Under the pieces are notes generated by a model that did no database searches, was not told where the DNA came from, and worked only from the letters and a program-made list of their open reading frames with translations. From positions 558,001-622,000 of the forward strand of contig JAHDXS010000002.1 of assembly GCA_023384135.1 (NCBI GenBank): a stretch of DNA of 64,000 nt. The letters run 5' to 3'. Source of the stretch: Alphaproteobacteria bacterium (GTDB lineage: Bacteria; Pseudomonadota; Alphaproteobacteria; Micavibrionales; Micavibrionaceae). The position numbers and the translations under genes were made by a program. Shown here piece after piece: positions 45,746 to 54,432 of this stretch; within the stretch, counting starts at the first letter, position 1, and every line of letters begins with the position of its first letter.

Positions 45746-46984
45746 ATGTCGGTTTTCACATCCAGAACTTTTGCTTCCTGCGCCGCCTCCGGCAACGATT
45801 GGCGCGAGGCTTCCAAATCCGTTCTGGAGCAACTCGAAACAATCAGAACCGAAGGGGATGGCTTCAACTTCGGTTTCCTTTATATTTCCGACATGCTCGC
45901 GGAATATGCTCCCAGCATCCTGAATCTGTTTCGCTCCGTTACACGAATCGAGAACTGGATCGGGTCCGTGGGCATGGGCATCATCGGCACCGGCGAGGCC
46001 TTCGTTGACAAGCCCGCGATCAGCGCACTGATTGGCCGCTTTCCCGAGGGCGAGTTTTGCGTCTTTCCGGAGCACTCAGTCGAAGAGCCGCCGCTCCATG
46101 TTAAAAGCCTCCGCGAATGGTTGGAAGAACACACGCCCATGCTGGTTTGCGTTCATGCCGATCCCATGGCCGACGAGGATCCTATGCCCAGAATGGCCGA
46201 ACTGGAATCCCTGTGCGGCGGCTTCATTGTCGGCGGCCTGACATCCTCCCGCGCCAGCCACGACCTTTTTGCCAACGGCATATGCGAGGATTCGATCGGC
46301 GGCGCGCTATTCTCCGACAAAATACCTGTTGCCACCGCGCTCTCGCAAGGTTGCCGGCCTTTCAGCGACTTCCGCACGATCACCCGCGCCGACGGCACGA
46401 CGATTTTCGAACTCGACGGGGTCAGCGCCCTGCGCTGTCTGCTCGAAGACCTTCGGGCGATGGACAAAAAGGCCGACGACCTGCCGATTATAGGCCCCTT
46501 GCCCGACCTGCGCCGGATGGATTCTTCCGACGAAATTCCGGAATCCCTGCTGCCCCTTTTCCGCGGAGAGGTCCACATCGCTCTCCCGATTTCGGAATCA
46601 GACCAGAAAGACTACCTCGTGCGCAACATCATGGCTCTTGATCCGGGAGAGGAAAGCCTCACAATCTCCCAAACCGTGAGCATCGGCGACAATATTCTGT
46701 TCGTTCAGCGCACCGAGGACATCGTCCTTGAGGACCTCAAAAAAAGCCTCGATTCATTGGTCCAGCGCGTAACGGCTGAGCGGGGAAGATTCGAGCCTCA
46801 GGGCGCCCTGTACATTTCCTGCATTGCCCGCGGCTTTTCCGAAACCGGCACGGCCGCGCAACGGGAAATGGACGTGATCCGCGCCGCCATCGGCAACGCC
46901 CCCCTTGCCGGGTTTTATGCGGGCGGGGAGATCAGCAACGCACGCCTTTACGGCTATACGGGCGTTCTGGTGCTCTTTTTCTGA
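45746..46984 (+). CDS. FIST domain sensor protein
   Basis: 412 residues from the ATG at 45746; the frame is open much further upstream but that part is the shadow of lemA. The FIST N domain (about 20-195; FNFGFLYISDMLAE, GGFIVGGLTSSR) and FIST C domain (about 200-385) are recognisable, and the end has PLAGFYAGGEISNARLYGYTG. FIST proteins are cytoplasmic small-ligand sensors, usually joined to or beside signalling enzymes, but here it stands alone. Divergent from lemA with about 95 bases between them. Confidence 0.9.
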   Translation: MSVFTSRTFASCAASGNDWREASKSVLEQLETIRTEGDGFNFGFLYISDMLAEYAPSILNLFRSVTRIENWIGSVGMGIIGTGEAFVDKPAISALIGRFPEGEFCVFPEHSVEEPPLHVKSLREWLEEHTPMLVCVHADPMADEDPMPRMAELESLCGGFIVGGLTSSRASHDLFANGICEDSIGGALFSDKIPVATALSQGCRPFSDFRTITRADGTTIFELDGVSALRCLLEDLRAMDKKADDLPIIGPLPDLRRMDSSDEIPESLLPLFRGEVHIALPISESDQKDYLVRNIMALDPGEESLTISQTVSIGDNILFVQRTEDIVLEDLKKSLDSLVQRVTAERGRFEPQGALYISCIARGFSETGTAAQREMDVIRAAIGNAPLAGFYAGGEISNARLYGYTGVLVLFF

Positions 46985-47090
46985 CCGCCAGAAGCCCAGA
47001 AAGAATTTGTACTTCGCCCCCCGTAACGCTATGTTCGAGGAAGCCGAACAGGTTTTATTAGAGTCAACAGAACATCACGGAGTTCCCCGC

Positions 47091-47951
47091 ATGACCAAGA
47101 GTTCCAAGCGTTTCGTCCTGACCCTCGCGATTCTGGCGACCTGCCTGTCCGCCCCGGCGGCCTTCGCGCAGGAGGAACTCCTGCCAACGATACCCGATCC
47201 CCTTAAGGGTCTGGTGAATGAGGGTGCGCAGATCCGCTTCCTTGGGCGCGATGAGGGCGTCGAGGGCTGGATTGTGATCAAAACCGGCGTGGAACAGTAT
47301 TTTTATGTTCTCCCGAGTGGCGCGTTCGTGACCGGAATACTTTTCGATAAAACCGGAAAAACCTTGACCGTTGACCAAGTCGCGCGTCTGCGCGGGCAGG
47401 GGGATGATCTCCTTGATAAGCTCGCAGGCGAGATGGCGCCCGCAAAACCGTCCGAAGCCCAGGCAGGAAAGGCTAAGTACGATTTCAAGACCCCGTCCGA
47501 GCAGTTCTTCTACGATGTGGAGAACAGCAACTGGATTCCCTTCGGCAAGGCGGGAACCCCGGTCTTCTACGCGTTTGTAGACCCCCAGTGTCCTCATTGC
47601 CATGAAATGATGAAAGAGCTCCGCCCGCTTCTTGACCAAGGCCGCGTCCAGCTGCGCCTGATCCCTGTCGGCTTCTCCCCGGAAACGCAGTCTCAGGCGG
47701 CCTTCCTGATGGCCGCGCCCGACCCCGTGGCGCTTTGGTGGCGCAATATGGACGGTGACACGACGGCCCTGCCGGCAAAACAGGAAATCAACACACAAGG
47801 AGTCCAGCGCAACCTGTCCGTCATGCAGGTTTGGAAGCTGAACGGGACCCCCACGGTGATGTACCGCGATAAGGAAGAGAAGGTCAAAATCATCGAGGGT
47901 AAGCCCAAAAATCTCGAAACGCTCATTGGCGATCTCGGGGCGCGGAGCTGA
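47091..47951 (+). CDS. DsbC/DsbG-like periplasmic thiol-disulfide protein
   Basis: 286 residues from the ATG at 47091 preceded by GGAG; a longer frame starts inside the FIST gene and is rejected. Signal peptide VLTLAILATCLSAPAAFA (cleavage about 25), a DsbC-type N-terminal dimerisation region, then a thioredoxin fold with active site DPQCPHCHEMM and the cis-Pro loop NGTPTVMYRD. It would isomerise or reduce disulfides in the periplasm. Being just upstream of the second Dot/Icm locus, and given the Cys-rich paralogue array, it may mature secretion-system proteins; this link is inferred. A perfect 8-bp hairpin (GCGGCGCG/CGCGCCGC) follows the stop at about 47981-48006. Confidence 0.87.
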   Translation: MTKSSKRFVLTLAILATCLSAPAAFAQEELLPTIPDPLKGLVNEGAQIRFLGRDEGVEGWIVIKTGVEQYFYVLPSGAFVTGILFDKTGKTLTVDQVARLRGQGDDLLDKLAGEMAPAKPSEAQAGKAKYDFKTPSEQFFYDVENSNWIPFGKAGTPVFYAFVDPQCPHCHEMMKELRPLLDQGRVQLRLIPVGFSPETQSQAAFLMAAPDPVALWWRNMDGDTTALPAKQEINTQGVQRNLSVMQVWKLNGTPTVMYRDKEEKVKIIEGKPKNLETLIGDLGARS

Positions 47952-48033
47952 TCCCCACAACATTAGGAAAAAACCATAAGCGGCGCGGAGGCTACATCGC
48001 GCCGCAACACGTTCCGTAACTTGGAATCTTTTA

Positions 48034-48063
48034 TTGTTTGTTCTGTAAAACAGCCGTTATAAT
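48034..48063 (+). promoter_or_regulatory. Probable promoter of the second Dot/Icm locus
   Basis: TTGTTT at 48034-48039 and a perfect TATAAT at 48058-48063, spacer 18, about 68 bases before the start of the helical protein gene. Regulators cannot be read from it. Confidence 0.5.
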
Positions 48064-48130
48064 GCGCCCCTGCGCAAGGTTTTCGCGCCAATAAGAATAA
48101 ATGGCTAAACAGCTTATAACAGGAGGTTCG

Positions 48131-49027
48131 ATGCGCCAACGTACTGAATTCGGACTGTTGATGCTTCAGCAGATCGGCCTGCCCCTTCTGCGTTCGCTCG
48201 CATCCGCCGCCGATGCCACCCAGGACGCTGCCAAGGAGTCATCCGCTCTGGCCGATCTGCTTCGCCGCAGCACGGAGTACGGAACCCACATCGAGAAGTC
48301 TTTAGATCTAAACCCGGGCGAAGAAAAAAACAAACCGCTACGCATCGCCCTGACAGCCTTGGGCGCGCAAACGCTGGCCTTATATAAGGAGCAAAACGGA
48401 AAAGTCCCTGGCGATAACGAGGCGAAGCGTATTTTTTCAGCCTTGGAGCCTGTGCTCACCTTTGCAGACCGATTCGTACCCGAGGAACAATCCATCGCCC
48501 GCTTGCGCGGCCTGTCCGCTGACTTTGCCCTTCTGGATGGACAGCAGCTCCAGCTGCAGCAGATAATGGCCTTCCTTCCGGTTCTGCAGGCCGTTGCGGC
48601 CTTCTCCTTCGGTCAGTCTGAAACCAAGCTGGTGAAGGAGATTGGCGAGCGTCTCTCCGCATGGGCCTCGGCCTTTCGCGAGCGTCTTTTCGGCGCAGCG
48701 CTTGATCCCGCCGAATCGAAGATCGTCGATCTGATTTTTCTGAGAATGCTGGCGGCACTTTACGCCGACTGCCACGTCGCGCAAACGGAGCGCCTGATGA
48801 AAAAGGAGCAGGCCGAAAATGGTGAGAGCGGAATGAAGGCGGTCTGGGCCGCCTACGAATTACGGGCCTCCATGCTGGAAACGTTGGCCGGGACGTTCCT
48901 GCCCTCGGTGCGAAAAGAACAGGCCGTTGCGGAAATAAGTTGGGACAATACGGACCCATTGCCGCCCGCCGCCCCGGAAGAAAATGGCTCGGAACATGCG
49001 GGAGGAGCTGAGGCGGCGTCCGCTTGA
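48131..49027 (+). CDS. Helical protein of unknown function at the head of the dotDCB locus
   Basis: 298 residues. The ATG at 48131 has AGGAGG five bases upstream, which decides against the in-frame ATG at 48101. Almost entirely alpha-helical (LLMLQQIGLPLLRSLASAAD, LQLQQIMAFLPVLQAVAAF), no signal peptide or membrane span, and an acidic Pro/Ala tail. I do not recognise it. First gene of the unit leading to dotD, dotC, dotB and icmT, so a cytoplasmic secretion component or chaperone is plausible but unproven. Confidence 0.75.
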   Translation: MRQRTEFGLLMLQQIGLPLLRSLASAADATQDAAKESSALADLLRRSTEYGTHIEKSLDLNPGEEKNKPLRIALTALGAQTLALYKEQNGKVPGDNEAKRIFSALEPVLTFADRFVPEEQSIARLRGLSADFALLDGQQLQLQQIMAFLPVLQAVAAFSFGQSETKLVKEIGERLSAWASAFRERLFGAALDPAESKIVDLIFLRMLAALYADCHVAQTERLMKKEQAENGESGMKAVWAAYELRASMLETLAGTFLPSVRKEQAVAEISWDNTDPLPPAAPEENGSEHAGGAEAASA

Positions 49028-49112
49028 AAAATGACGACGCTTCGTTTCGTACACATATTATATATAGGCGCAAGCCGTTTTGGAGTAAGGCGCAAATGAG
49101 GAGGTTCTAAAG

Positions 49113-49526
49113 ATGGCGGGGAAAACACTTCTAACCTGTTTGTTGATCGCATCGCAAACCTACAGCGTGCCGCCGGTTCTGCTCGCAGGCATCTATAAAG
49201 CTGAGGGCGGAAAGGTTGGACAGGAAGTCGCCAACACGAACGGCACCCACGATCTCGGGCCAATGCAAATTAACACGCTTTGGGTGCCCGTTGTGGCTAA
49301 AAAATGGGGCGTCAGCGAGCGCCGCGCCCGGGCGGCCATACGCGATAACGCCTGCACGAACATGAGCGTCGCCGCATGGATTCTGCGTAATCACCTCAGC
49401 GAAACCCAGAGTCTCGCCAAGGCCTTGTCGTATTATCACTCGCGGACTCCGGCCTTCGGACAGAAATATCAGGACCGCGTCCTGTCGATTTTGAAGGGAA
49501 ATAAGCTCGTAAAAACGGAGCGGTAA
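49113..49526 (+). CDS. VirB1-like lytic transglycosylase
   Basis: 137 residues; GGAGG lies 8 bases before the ATG. The lysozyme-like fold signatures are GIYKAEGGKVGQE (catalytic Glu), DLGPMQINTLW and SVAAWILRNHL, ending in ALSYYHSRTP. Such enzymes open peptidoglycan for type IV systems (VirB1, PilT/TraL types). An N-terminal hydrophobic stretch (LLTCLLIASQTYSVPPVLLAG) overlaps the domain and is not a clean signal peptide, so the export route is unclear. Context between the helical protein and dotD fits a role in Dot/Icm assembly. Confidence 0.87.
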   Translation: MAGKTLLTCLLIASQTYSVPPVLLAGIYKAEGGKVGQEVANTNGTHDLGPMQINTLWVPVVAKKWGVSERRARAAIRDNACTNMSVAAWILRNHLSETQSLAKALSYYHSRTPAFGQKYQDRVLSILKGNKLVKTER

Positions 49527-49722
49527 ATATTTTCTAAGGGCTTTGTAAAGCGCTTAAATCGCGGAAAACCGCCATTTTTGAAAATAAAAATGGAGATAGA
49601 GTAGGGGCTATATGAAAACACGGCTTGATCTTTACCGCAAGGTGTAGTTATTCTTGATTTGGAGTATTATTTTGTCTAGTATTTCCAATAGACTAAAGTG
49701 TCTTATTAGGGTTTTTAAAGTT

Positions 49723-50238
49723 ATGTCACGTAAACAGCTCTTTCTCCCGCTCTTGTTCAGTCTGGCTTTCGTCACTGGTTGCGGCTCCTCTTCGAGCAAG
49801 GCGGCCTTCAGCGGAGGCAGTCCCCAACTCGTCGCTTCGCCTGATAAGGTAACGGCCATGCTGGCCGAAAGCGCAGACCGCGCCTCGGCGGCTCTGGAAA
49901 CTCTGGCGGCGGTTGAGCGGGCGAGAACCCCGGCAACGACGCTTTCGCCGATCGACAACGTACCGCCCGAATTGGCGCGCGCCGTAACGGTCAACTGGGT
50001 CGGCCCGATTGAGCCCATCGCCAAGACATTGGCTGATCGCGCCGGGTATGGCTTCCTTGTCCTCGGTAACACGCCCAGCACGCCGGTCGTCGTATCGCTT
50101 GATGTTGAAAACCGCCGCGTCGTAGATTCCTTGCGTGATATCGGGCTCCAGCTCGGCATGCGCGGCGACGTGAGAGTGGATGCCAAGAGCCGTATGGTTG
50201 AAATTTACTATGCTCCCAATGCTGGTCTCGGCGGCTAA
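49723..50238 (+). CDS. dotD: DotD, outer-membrane lipoprotein of Dot/Icm
   Basis: 171 residues from the ATG at 49723 (upstream TTG rejected; it gives no signal peptide). Lipobox VTGC places the lipidated Cys at about residue 20. The mature part has an N-terminal helix (LAESADRASAALETLAAVE) and a secretin-N0-like domain (WVGPIEPIAKTLADRAGY, VVVSLDVENRRVVDSLRDIG), just as in Legionella DotD (163 residues). It helps bring DotH to the outer membrane together with DotC. Followed by dotC after 17 bases. Confidence 0.93.
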   Translation: MSRKQLFLPLLFSLAFVTGCGSSSSKAAFSGGSPQLVASPDKVTAMLAESADRASAALETLAAVERARTPATTLSPIDNVPPELARAVTVNWVGPIEPIAKTLADRAGYGFLVLGNTPSTPVVVSLDVENRRVVDSLRDIGLQLGMRGDVRVDAKSRMVEIYYAPNAGLGG

Positions 50239-50255
50239 GGAAAGGGTATTGACCG

Positions 50256-51122
50256 ATGCGTAACACTCTCAAGATCGGCGCTTGTGCCCTCCTTCTTCTG
50301 CTCGCAACAATTCATCTTGCGCAGCCCGCTCACGCGATTTTGCCGGTTGACGATGAAACGCCCCTGAGCGGTCCGGACGAGGAGCCCGCGGATATCGAAG
50401 AGATTCTCGGTTACGACGTCCCTGAAAAAGAGGGAGAAGAAAAAAGTGCTCTTCCTATAGACATCCGTCTTGATGCGCTCAAGGAAGCGGCCCTTTCGTT
50501 TGGCGCCCGTGGAGGTTTGGCCAAAAGAACATGGGAAATCCGCAAAAATCTTGATCAGCGCTCACGCTACCTGGATAAAGTCTACGACTTCAGAAATCTG
50601 CTGATTGCGGCCCCTTCGGGGTTCATGATCGAGCCGCCGATCGTGACCGAGGCGATGAATGCCGTGATCGTCGATTTCTCGGGTCAGGAAGCTGCCGTAT
50701 CCGACAGGATTTACAACATTATAAAAAACGCCCGTATCGTATCGACTCCCCGCGACTGGCGCCAGTATCTGGAGCGCGAATGGGGTGAAGTCACCCCGCC
50801 CCCGGCTCTTCTGGTGCCTAAAGACGAAGATGAGCGCGAAATCTGGGAACAATACGTCCGTCAGGGCTGGAAACTGGGTTATGAACAGGCCGATGAGATT
50901 TTCAATGACGATCTCAGCCGCCTGACGCTCGACTTCGAAGGCATGGTGCGCTACAAGCTGTTACTGGCTCAAGGCATGGTGTCCCCCCCTTACGCGTTGC
51001 AGGTTGACCGCGGCGTAACAGGTGGCGGCGAAGAAATGAGAGTTGGTGATCGTGCCGTTCAAATCACTGGAGTACCGGAGTTTGTAACGGGAGCCGATCA
51101 GTGGAAGCCCGCAAACCGGTAA
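50256..51122 (+). CDS. dotC: DotC, outer-membrane component of Dot/Icm
   Basis: 288 residues. Conserved stretches LKEAALSFGARGGLAKRTWE, APSGFMIEPPIVTEA, RDWRQYLEREWG and WEQYVRQGWKLGYEQADEIF are the DotC/TraI signature. The N-terminus is a standard signal peptide ending AQPAHA and has no lipobox cysteine at the cleavage site, unlike Legionella DotC, which is a lipoprotein. Its end overlaps the dotB start by 22 bases. It acts with DotD and DotH in the outer-membrane ring. Confidence 0.93.
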   Translation: MRNTLKIGACALLLLLATIHLAQPAHAILPVDDETPLSGPDEEPADIEEILGYDVPEKEGEEKSALPIDIRLDALKEAALSFGARGGLAKRTWEIRKNLDQRSRYLDKVYDFRNLLIAAPSGFMIEPPIVTEAMNAVIVDFSGQEAAVSDRIYNIIKNARIVSTPRDWRQYLEREWGEVTPPPALLVPKDEDEREIWEQYVRQGWKLGYEQADEIFNDDLSRLTLDFEGMVRYKLLLAQGMVSPPYALQVDRGVTGGGEEMRVGDRAVQITGVPEFVTGADQWKPANR

Positions 51123-52261
51123 GCCTCCTTAAAAAGGAAGACAACTTCGCCCAAACCTGGCCCGATGAACCCAACCGGTTCACGGAAGAGGAGGTCGACA
51201 AGTTCCTTCTTTGGTGCGTTAAGCAAAATTCATCCGACATTACCATCCAGAGCGATCGTCCGGTCTACAATGAGATCCACGGCGTTCTCTACCCGGCGAC
51301 GTTCCGTGAACTCGATGCGGCTGACATGGGCATATTCCTGCAAAAGCTATACGGCCCGGAGGCCCGCGCCCGCCTTGCATCCGCAAAGGACCTGGACGTA
51401 TCCTATGAAATCCGCCCCGACCGATACACGCGGATCCGCTTCCGGGTAAATATCACGGCCGTTCTGTCCCGCGGACGTGATGCGGCGCAGATCACCATGC
51501 GTTCTCTGCCCAGCGAACCGCCGAGCATGAAGGACCTCAATATCGAAAAGGAAATCATCGATGCCTGGGCGCCGCGTCAGGGGGTCGTCGTCATCACCGG
51601 CCCGACCGGATCGGGTAAAACCACACTTCTGGCGGCCGGGAACCGCATGTTGCTGGAGCGCCCGAAAGGATGCGGTAAGATGCTGACCTATGAAGCGCCG
51701 ATCGAATACGTCTACGACAGCATCCATAGCCCGCGTTCGCTGGTTTCCCAAACCGAAATCCCGCGCCACCTGCCCAGTTTCTCTCACGGAATTCGAAATG
51801 CGCTGCGCCGCAAGCCGGAAGTGATTCTGGTCGGTGAGGCCCGTGACCGCGAAACGATCAGCGCCACCATCGAGGCTGCGCAAACCGGACACGCGGTTTA
51901 TACCACGACCCACACGCTCGGCGTGGCGAATACCGTCTCCCGTATGCTGTCCACCTACGACATCAGCGAGCGCGAAGAGCGGGCAGTCGCCCTTATGGAA
52001 ACACTTCGCCTGATCGTGACCCAGGCGCTTGTGCCGCGCGTCGGCGGCGGTCGTTGCGGTGTGCGTGAATGGATGCAGTTCCCCGACGATGTGCGCGAAA
52101 AATTAATGGACATGCATTTTACGAAATGGCCGAATGAGATTCAGCGCATGATTAACCAATACGGTCGCTCCATGCAGAAATCTGCGGAAATCGCATTCGA
52201 AGCCGGATTGATTGATCGCCGTTCTTATCTGCTGCTTTCGTCCAGCACGGGCTCCGGCTGA
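51101..52261 (+). CDS. dotB: DotB, VirB11/PilT-like secretion ATPase
   Basis: 386 residues from a GTG with GGGAG upstream, inside the end of dotC. Walker A GPTGSGKT at residues 167-174, Walker B ILVGEARDRET and the His box HAVYTTTHTLG are all intact. The N-terminal PAS-like domain begins FTEEEVDKFLLWCVKQNSSD, close to Legionella DotB (377 residues). The hexameric ATPase docks on DotO (IcmB) to energise assembly and transport. DotB and IcmB thus come from different loci in this window. Confidence 0.96.
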   Translation: MEARKPVSLLKKEDNFAQTWPDEPNRFTEEEVDKFLLWCVKQNSSDITIQSDRPVYNEIHGVLYPATFRELDAADMGIFLQKLYGPEARARLASAKDLDVSYEIRPDRYTRIRFRVNITAVLSRGRDAAQITMRSLPSEPPSMKDLNIEKEIIDAWAPRQGVVVITGPTGSGKTTLLAAGNRMLLERPKGCGKMLTYEAPIEYVYDSIHSPRSLVSQTEIPRHLPSFSHGIRNALRRKPEVILVGEARDRETISATIEAAQTGHAVYTTTHTLGVANTVSRMLSTYDISEREERAVALMETLRLIVTQALVPRVGGGRCGVREWMQFPDDVREKLMDMHFTKWPNEIQRMINQYGRSMQKSAEIAFEAGLIDRRSYLLLSSSTGSG

Positions 52262-52332
52262 TTTTTTTTCAGGTTCCTCGCGCCCGCATTTTTTTGTAAA
52301 CTGGGTCACAGTCCCTAAACGTCGGAGTCAAA

Positions 52333-52632
52333 ATGGTAAAAGAGCTAGAGAACCTGGAAGCAAAGGTGAACTGGCACTGGCGCGACAGTATGCGCACGAT
52401 TCGTTTCCTAAGTTTTGACGGTCGTGTGGCTTTTCTGATTCCGGTTTGGCTGATTTATTTGCGCTGGTCCACGATTATCATCTCGTTTATGGTCTTTTAC
52501 ATCTTCCGCTTTTTAGAAAATAAAGGCCTGTCTTTTCCTGCGGCGATCAGGGCGTTTCGGGCTTGGATCGTGGGCCGCGAGAGACCGGGCCACCTCTCAT
52601 CAAACCGCCACCATTTTATCGACAGTGGGTGA
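52333..52632 (+). CDS. icmT: IcmT/DotK-region small membrane protein (IcmT)
   Basis: 99 residues. The N-terminal motif VNWHWRDSMRTIRFLSFDGR leads into a transmembrane stretch (FLIPVWLIYLRWSTIIISFMVFYIF) and then LENKGLSFPAAIRAFRAWIVGRER, matching Legionella IcmT (86 residues) along its length, including the C-terminal basic/aromatic end. GGAG precedes the ATG. IcmT is needed for Dot/Icm function in Legionella, with a reported role in egress; here it follows dotB by 71 bases. Confidence 0.88.
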   Translation: MVKELENLEAKVNWHWRDSMRTIRFLSFDGRVAFLIPVWLIYLRWSTIIISFMVFYIFRFLENKGLSFPAAIRAFRAWIVGRERPGHLSSNRHHFIDSG

Positions 52633-52830
52633 TTGTCTATATTTTACTGTGGCTTAACTATATTTTTGGCGCTTTCGGCCCGTCTGCCTCCCTGACCTTA
52701 AGTTCCACGTCTTGAAGCTTGTTTTTTCAAACATTTAGCGATATTCTCTCATAACTTGGCCTGTCGCCGTAGCGTTTTTGGGTACCGCATCGCGCAGGGG
52801 GTCTGTCTTTACATATTTGGGAACGAACAC

Positions 52831-54381
52831 ATGCTTATCAGGAAAAACAGCTTTCTGTCCTCCGCCAGCCTCGCCGTAATGGCGCTCTCACTGAGTGCGG
52901 TCACAACGCCCGCCTTCGCCGGTTTTGAATGGACGCCGCCTGAAAAAAGTGCGCCGGCTCCGCTGCCACCGCCCTCTGCGCCTTCTCAGATTCCCATGGA
53001 CTCCAGTGCGTTGCCCGAAGTCGGTGATTTCGAAGTGCCTGCCGATGAGGCACCCGCCGCGCAGCCCGAGCCGCAGCAATCCAACAAAATCAAAGTGATT
53101 GAAATCTCTCCGCCGCGCGAACAGCAGCCCGAACCCCAGGCGCCCGTCGTCATGAGTGCGCCTGTAACGCCTGATGACTCGGCCAATAACACCGCGCCGG
53201 AGCCTTTCCCCCTCACAGAAACCCATCAGGGTCAGGATGCAATCCTGCCTGCTCCGGCCGCCGAAGCTGCTCCCGAACCGGCGCCTGCGGGCTTGAGTAT
53301 CAACCCTTATCCGCTCGAAGGCGGTCAGGCTACGCCTCCGGTGGAAGCAAATGTCGCCGCGTCCGAGCCCGAACAGATCAACTGGCATGGCGGCTATGAA
53401 GTCCTTGAGGGCTTCGGCTCCGACATGCCGCTCGCACTGGCCCTGCAACAGGTTGTCCCCGCTCAATACGCCTTCTCCTTCGGAAAAGGCGTGAATGCCG
53501 GGCATCTCGTGTCTTGGGAAGGCGGTAAACCGTGGGATCAGGTTCTGAACGATATGATCCGTCCCCTCAACCTTGAGGCCGCGATTAGCGGAAACGTTGT
53601 AAAGATTCTCTCGAAGAACGCCCCCGCAATGCCTGAGCCTGTGGCTCAGCCGGATCAGGGCGCGTCGCTTGAGCCTTTGCCCGCTATGGAGTCGGCTCCG
53701 GCACAAGAACAGGCCGCTGCTGAGGAACTGAACCTTGAGCCTGTCTCTGACAGCGAAGCCAAGAAAATAGCCAAGGAAGCCAAGGCCGTACAGGACGAAG
53801 CCGAAATCGCTGAAGCGGCTGAACAACAGACTGCCCCCGCTCCTGCGCCTTTAGAAGCTGTAGAGTTGGCGAAAGCCGAGCCCCAGCCGGAACCCAAAGC
53901 TAAGAAAGTCTCCAAGTCCCGCAACGTTATTCTGGACCCCGGCGAGTCCAAGCCCCTTGAGCCCGCCAACAAGGCCGTGAAGAAATCTTCTGAAAAGGCA
54001 TCCCAGTCTGAAGAGACGGCCAGGATGGTTGCGCCGGCTCCGGAAGCCGCTCCGCCCTCTGAGACGGCTCTCGAAAGCGCCAAAACCGAGCCCGCCTCGA
54101 ATGAAAGCGCGCCGCAGCTGAGCCAGCCTCGAATCTGGGAGGCCAAGCGCGGCTCGAGCCTGAAGGAAACACTGGACTCCTGGTCGAAACAGGCCAACGT
54201 CACCCTGACCTGGCAGGCGCAGGACGACGTGAAGCTGAACAGCGACATCCTGATCAGCGGTACGTTCGACAATGCTGTAAAGGTGCTTTTCGCTCAGGCT
54301 GTTAAAAAGGGCCCGACGCACACGCTTAAAACCGGTCCTTCGGCGGAACTGACCGTAGCCGATCAAGCCGACAGCGGCTGA
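52831..54381 (+). CDS. Exported protein with two TcpQ/PilL-like domains
   Basis: 516 residues from the ATG at 52831; signal peptide ends TTPAFAG (about 28). Long Pro/Ala/Glu-rich linkers separate two similar small domains: about 180-265 (WHGGYEVLEGFGSDMPLALA, VSWEGGKPWDQVLNDMIRPL, VVKILSK) and the last 85 residues (WEAKRGSSLKETLDSWSKQA, ILISGTFDNAVKVLF). These match the TcpQ/PilL C-terminal type that joins secretin-like outer-membrane rings in type IV pili and IncI transfer systems. The location next to icmT suggests an outer-membrane-ring accessory of Dot/Icm. A terminator follows. Confidence 0.78.
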   Translation: MLIRKNSFLSSASLAVMALSLSAVTTPAFAGFEWTPPEKSAPAPLPPPSAPSQIPMDSSALPEVGDFEVPADEAPAAQPEPQQSNKIKVIEISPPREQQPEPQAPVVMSAPVTPDDSANNTAPEPFPLTETHQGQDAILPAPAAEAAPEPAPAGLSINPYPLEGGQATPPVEANVAASEPEQINWHGGYEVLEGFGSDMPLALALQQVVPAQYAFSFGKGVNAGHLVSWEGGKPWDQVLNDMIRPLNLEAAISGNVVKILSKNAPAMPEPVAQPDQGASLEPLPAMESAPAQEQAAAEELNLEPVSDSEAKKIAKEAKAVQDEAEIAEAAEQQTAPAPAPLEAVELAKAEPQPEPKAKKVSKSRNVILDPGESKPLEPANKAVKKSSEKASQSEETARMVAPAPEAAPPSETALESAKTEPASNESAPQLSQPRIWEAKRGSSLKETLDSWSKQANVTLTWQAQDDVKLNSDILISGTFDNAVKVLFAQAVKKGPTHTLKTGPSAELTVADQADSG

Positions 54382-54404
54382 CAAGGCTGACACGGAATTT
54401 AGAG

Positions 54405-54432
54405 AAACCCGGCGTTCATGCCGGGTTTTTTT
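54405..54432 (+). terminator. Terminator of the second Dot/Icm locus
   Basis: 9-bp arms AAACCCGGC/GCCGGGTTT, loop of 6, then TTTTTTTAT. It ends the plus-strand locus and overlaps the stop codon of the convergent efflux gene by two bases. Confidence 0.9.

Noticed and set aside
52888-53826. Reverse-strand frame of 312 codons opposite the TcpQ-like gene
   Set aside because: Arg/Gly-rich shadow of the Pro/Ala/Glu-rich linkers; no homology or start signal.
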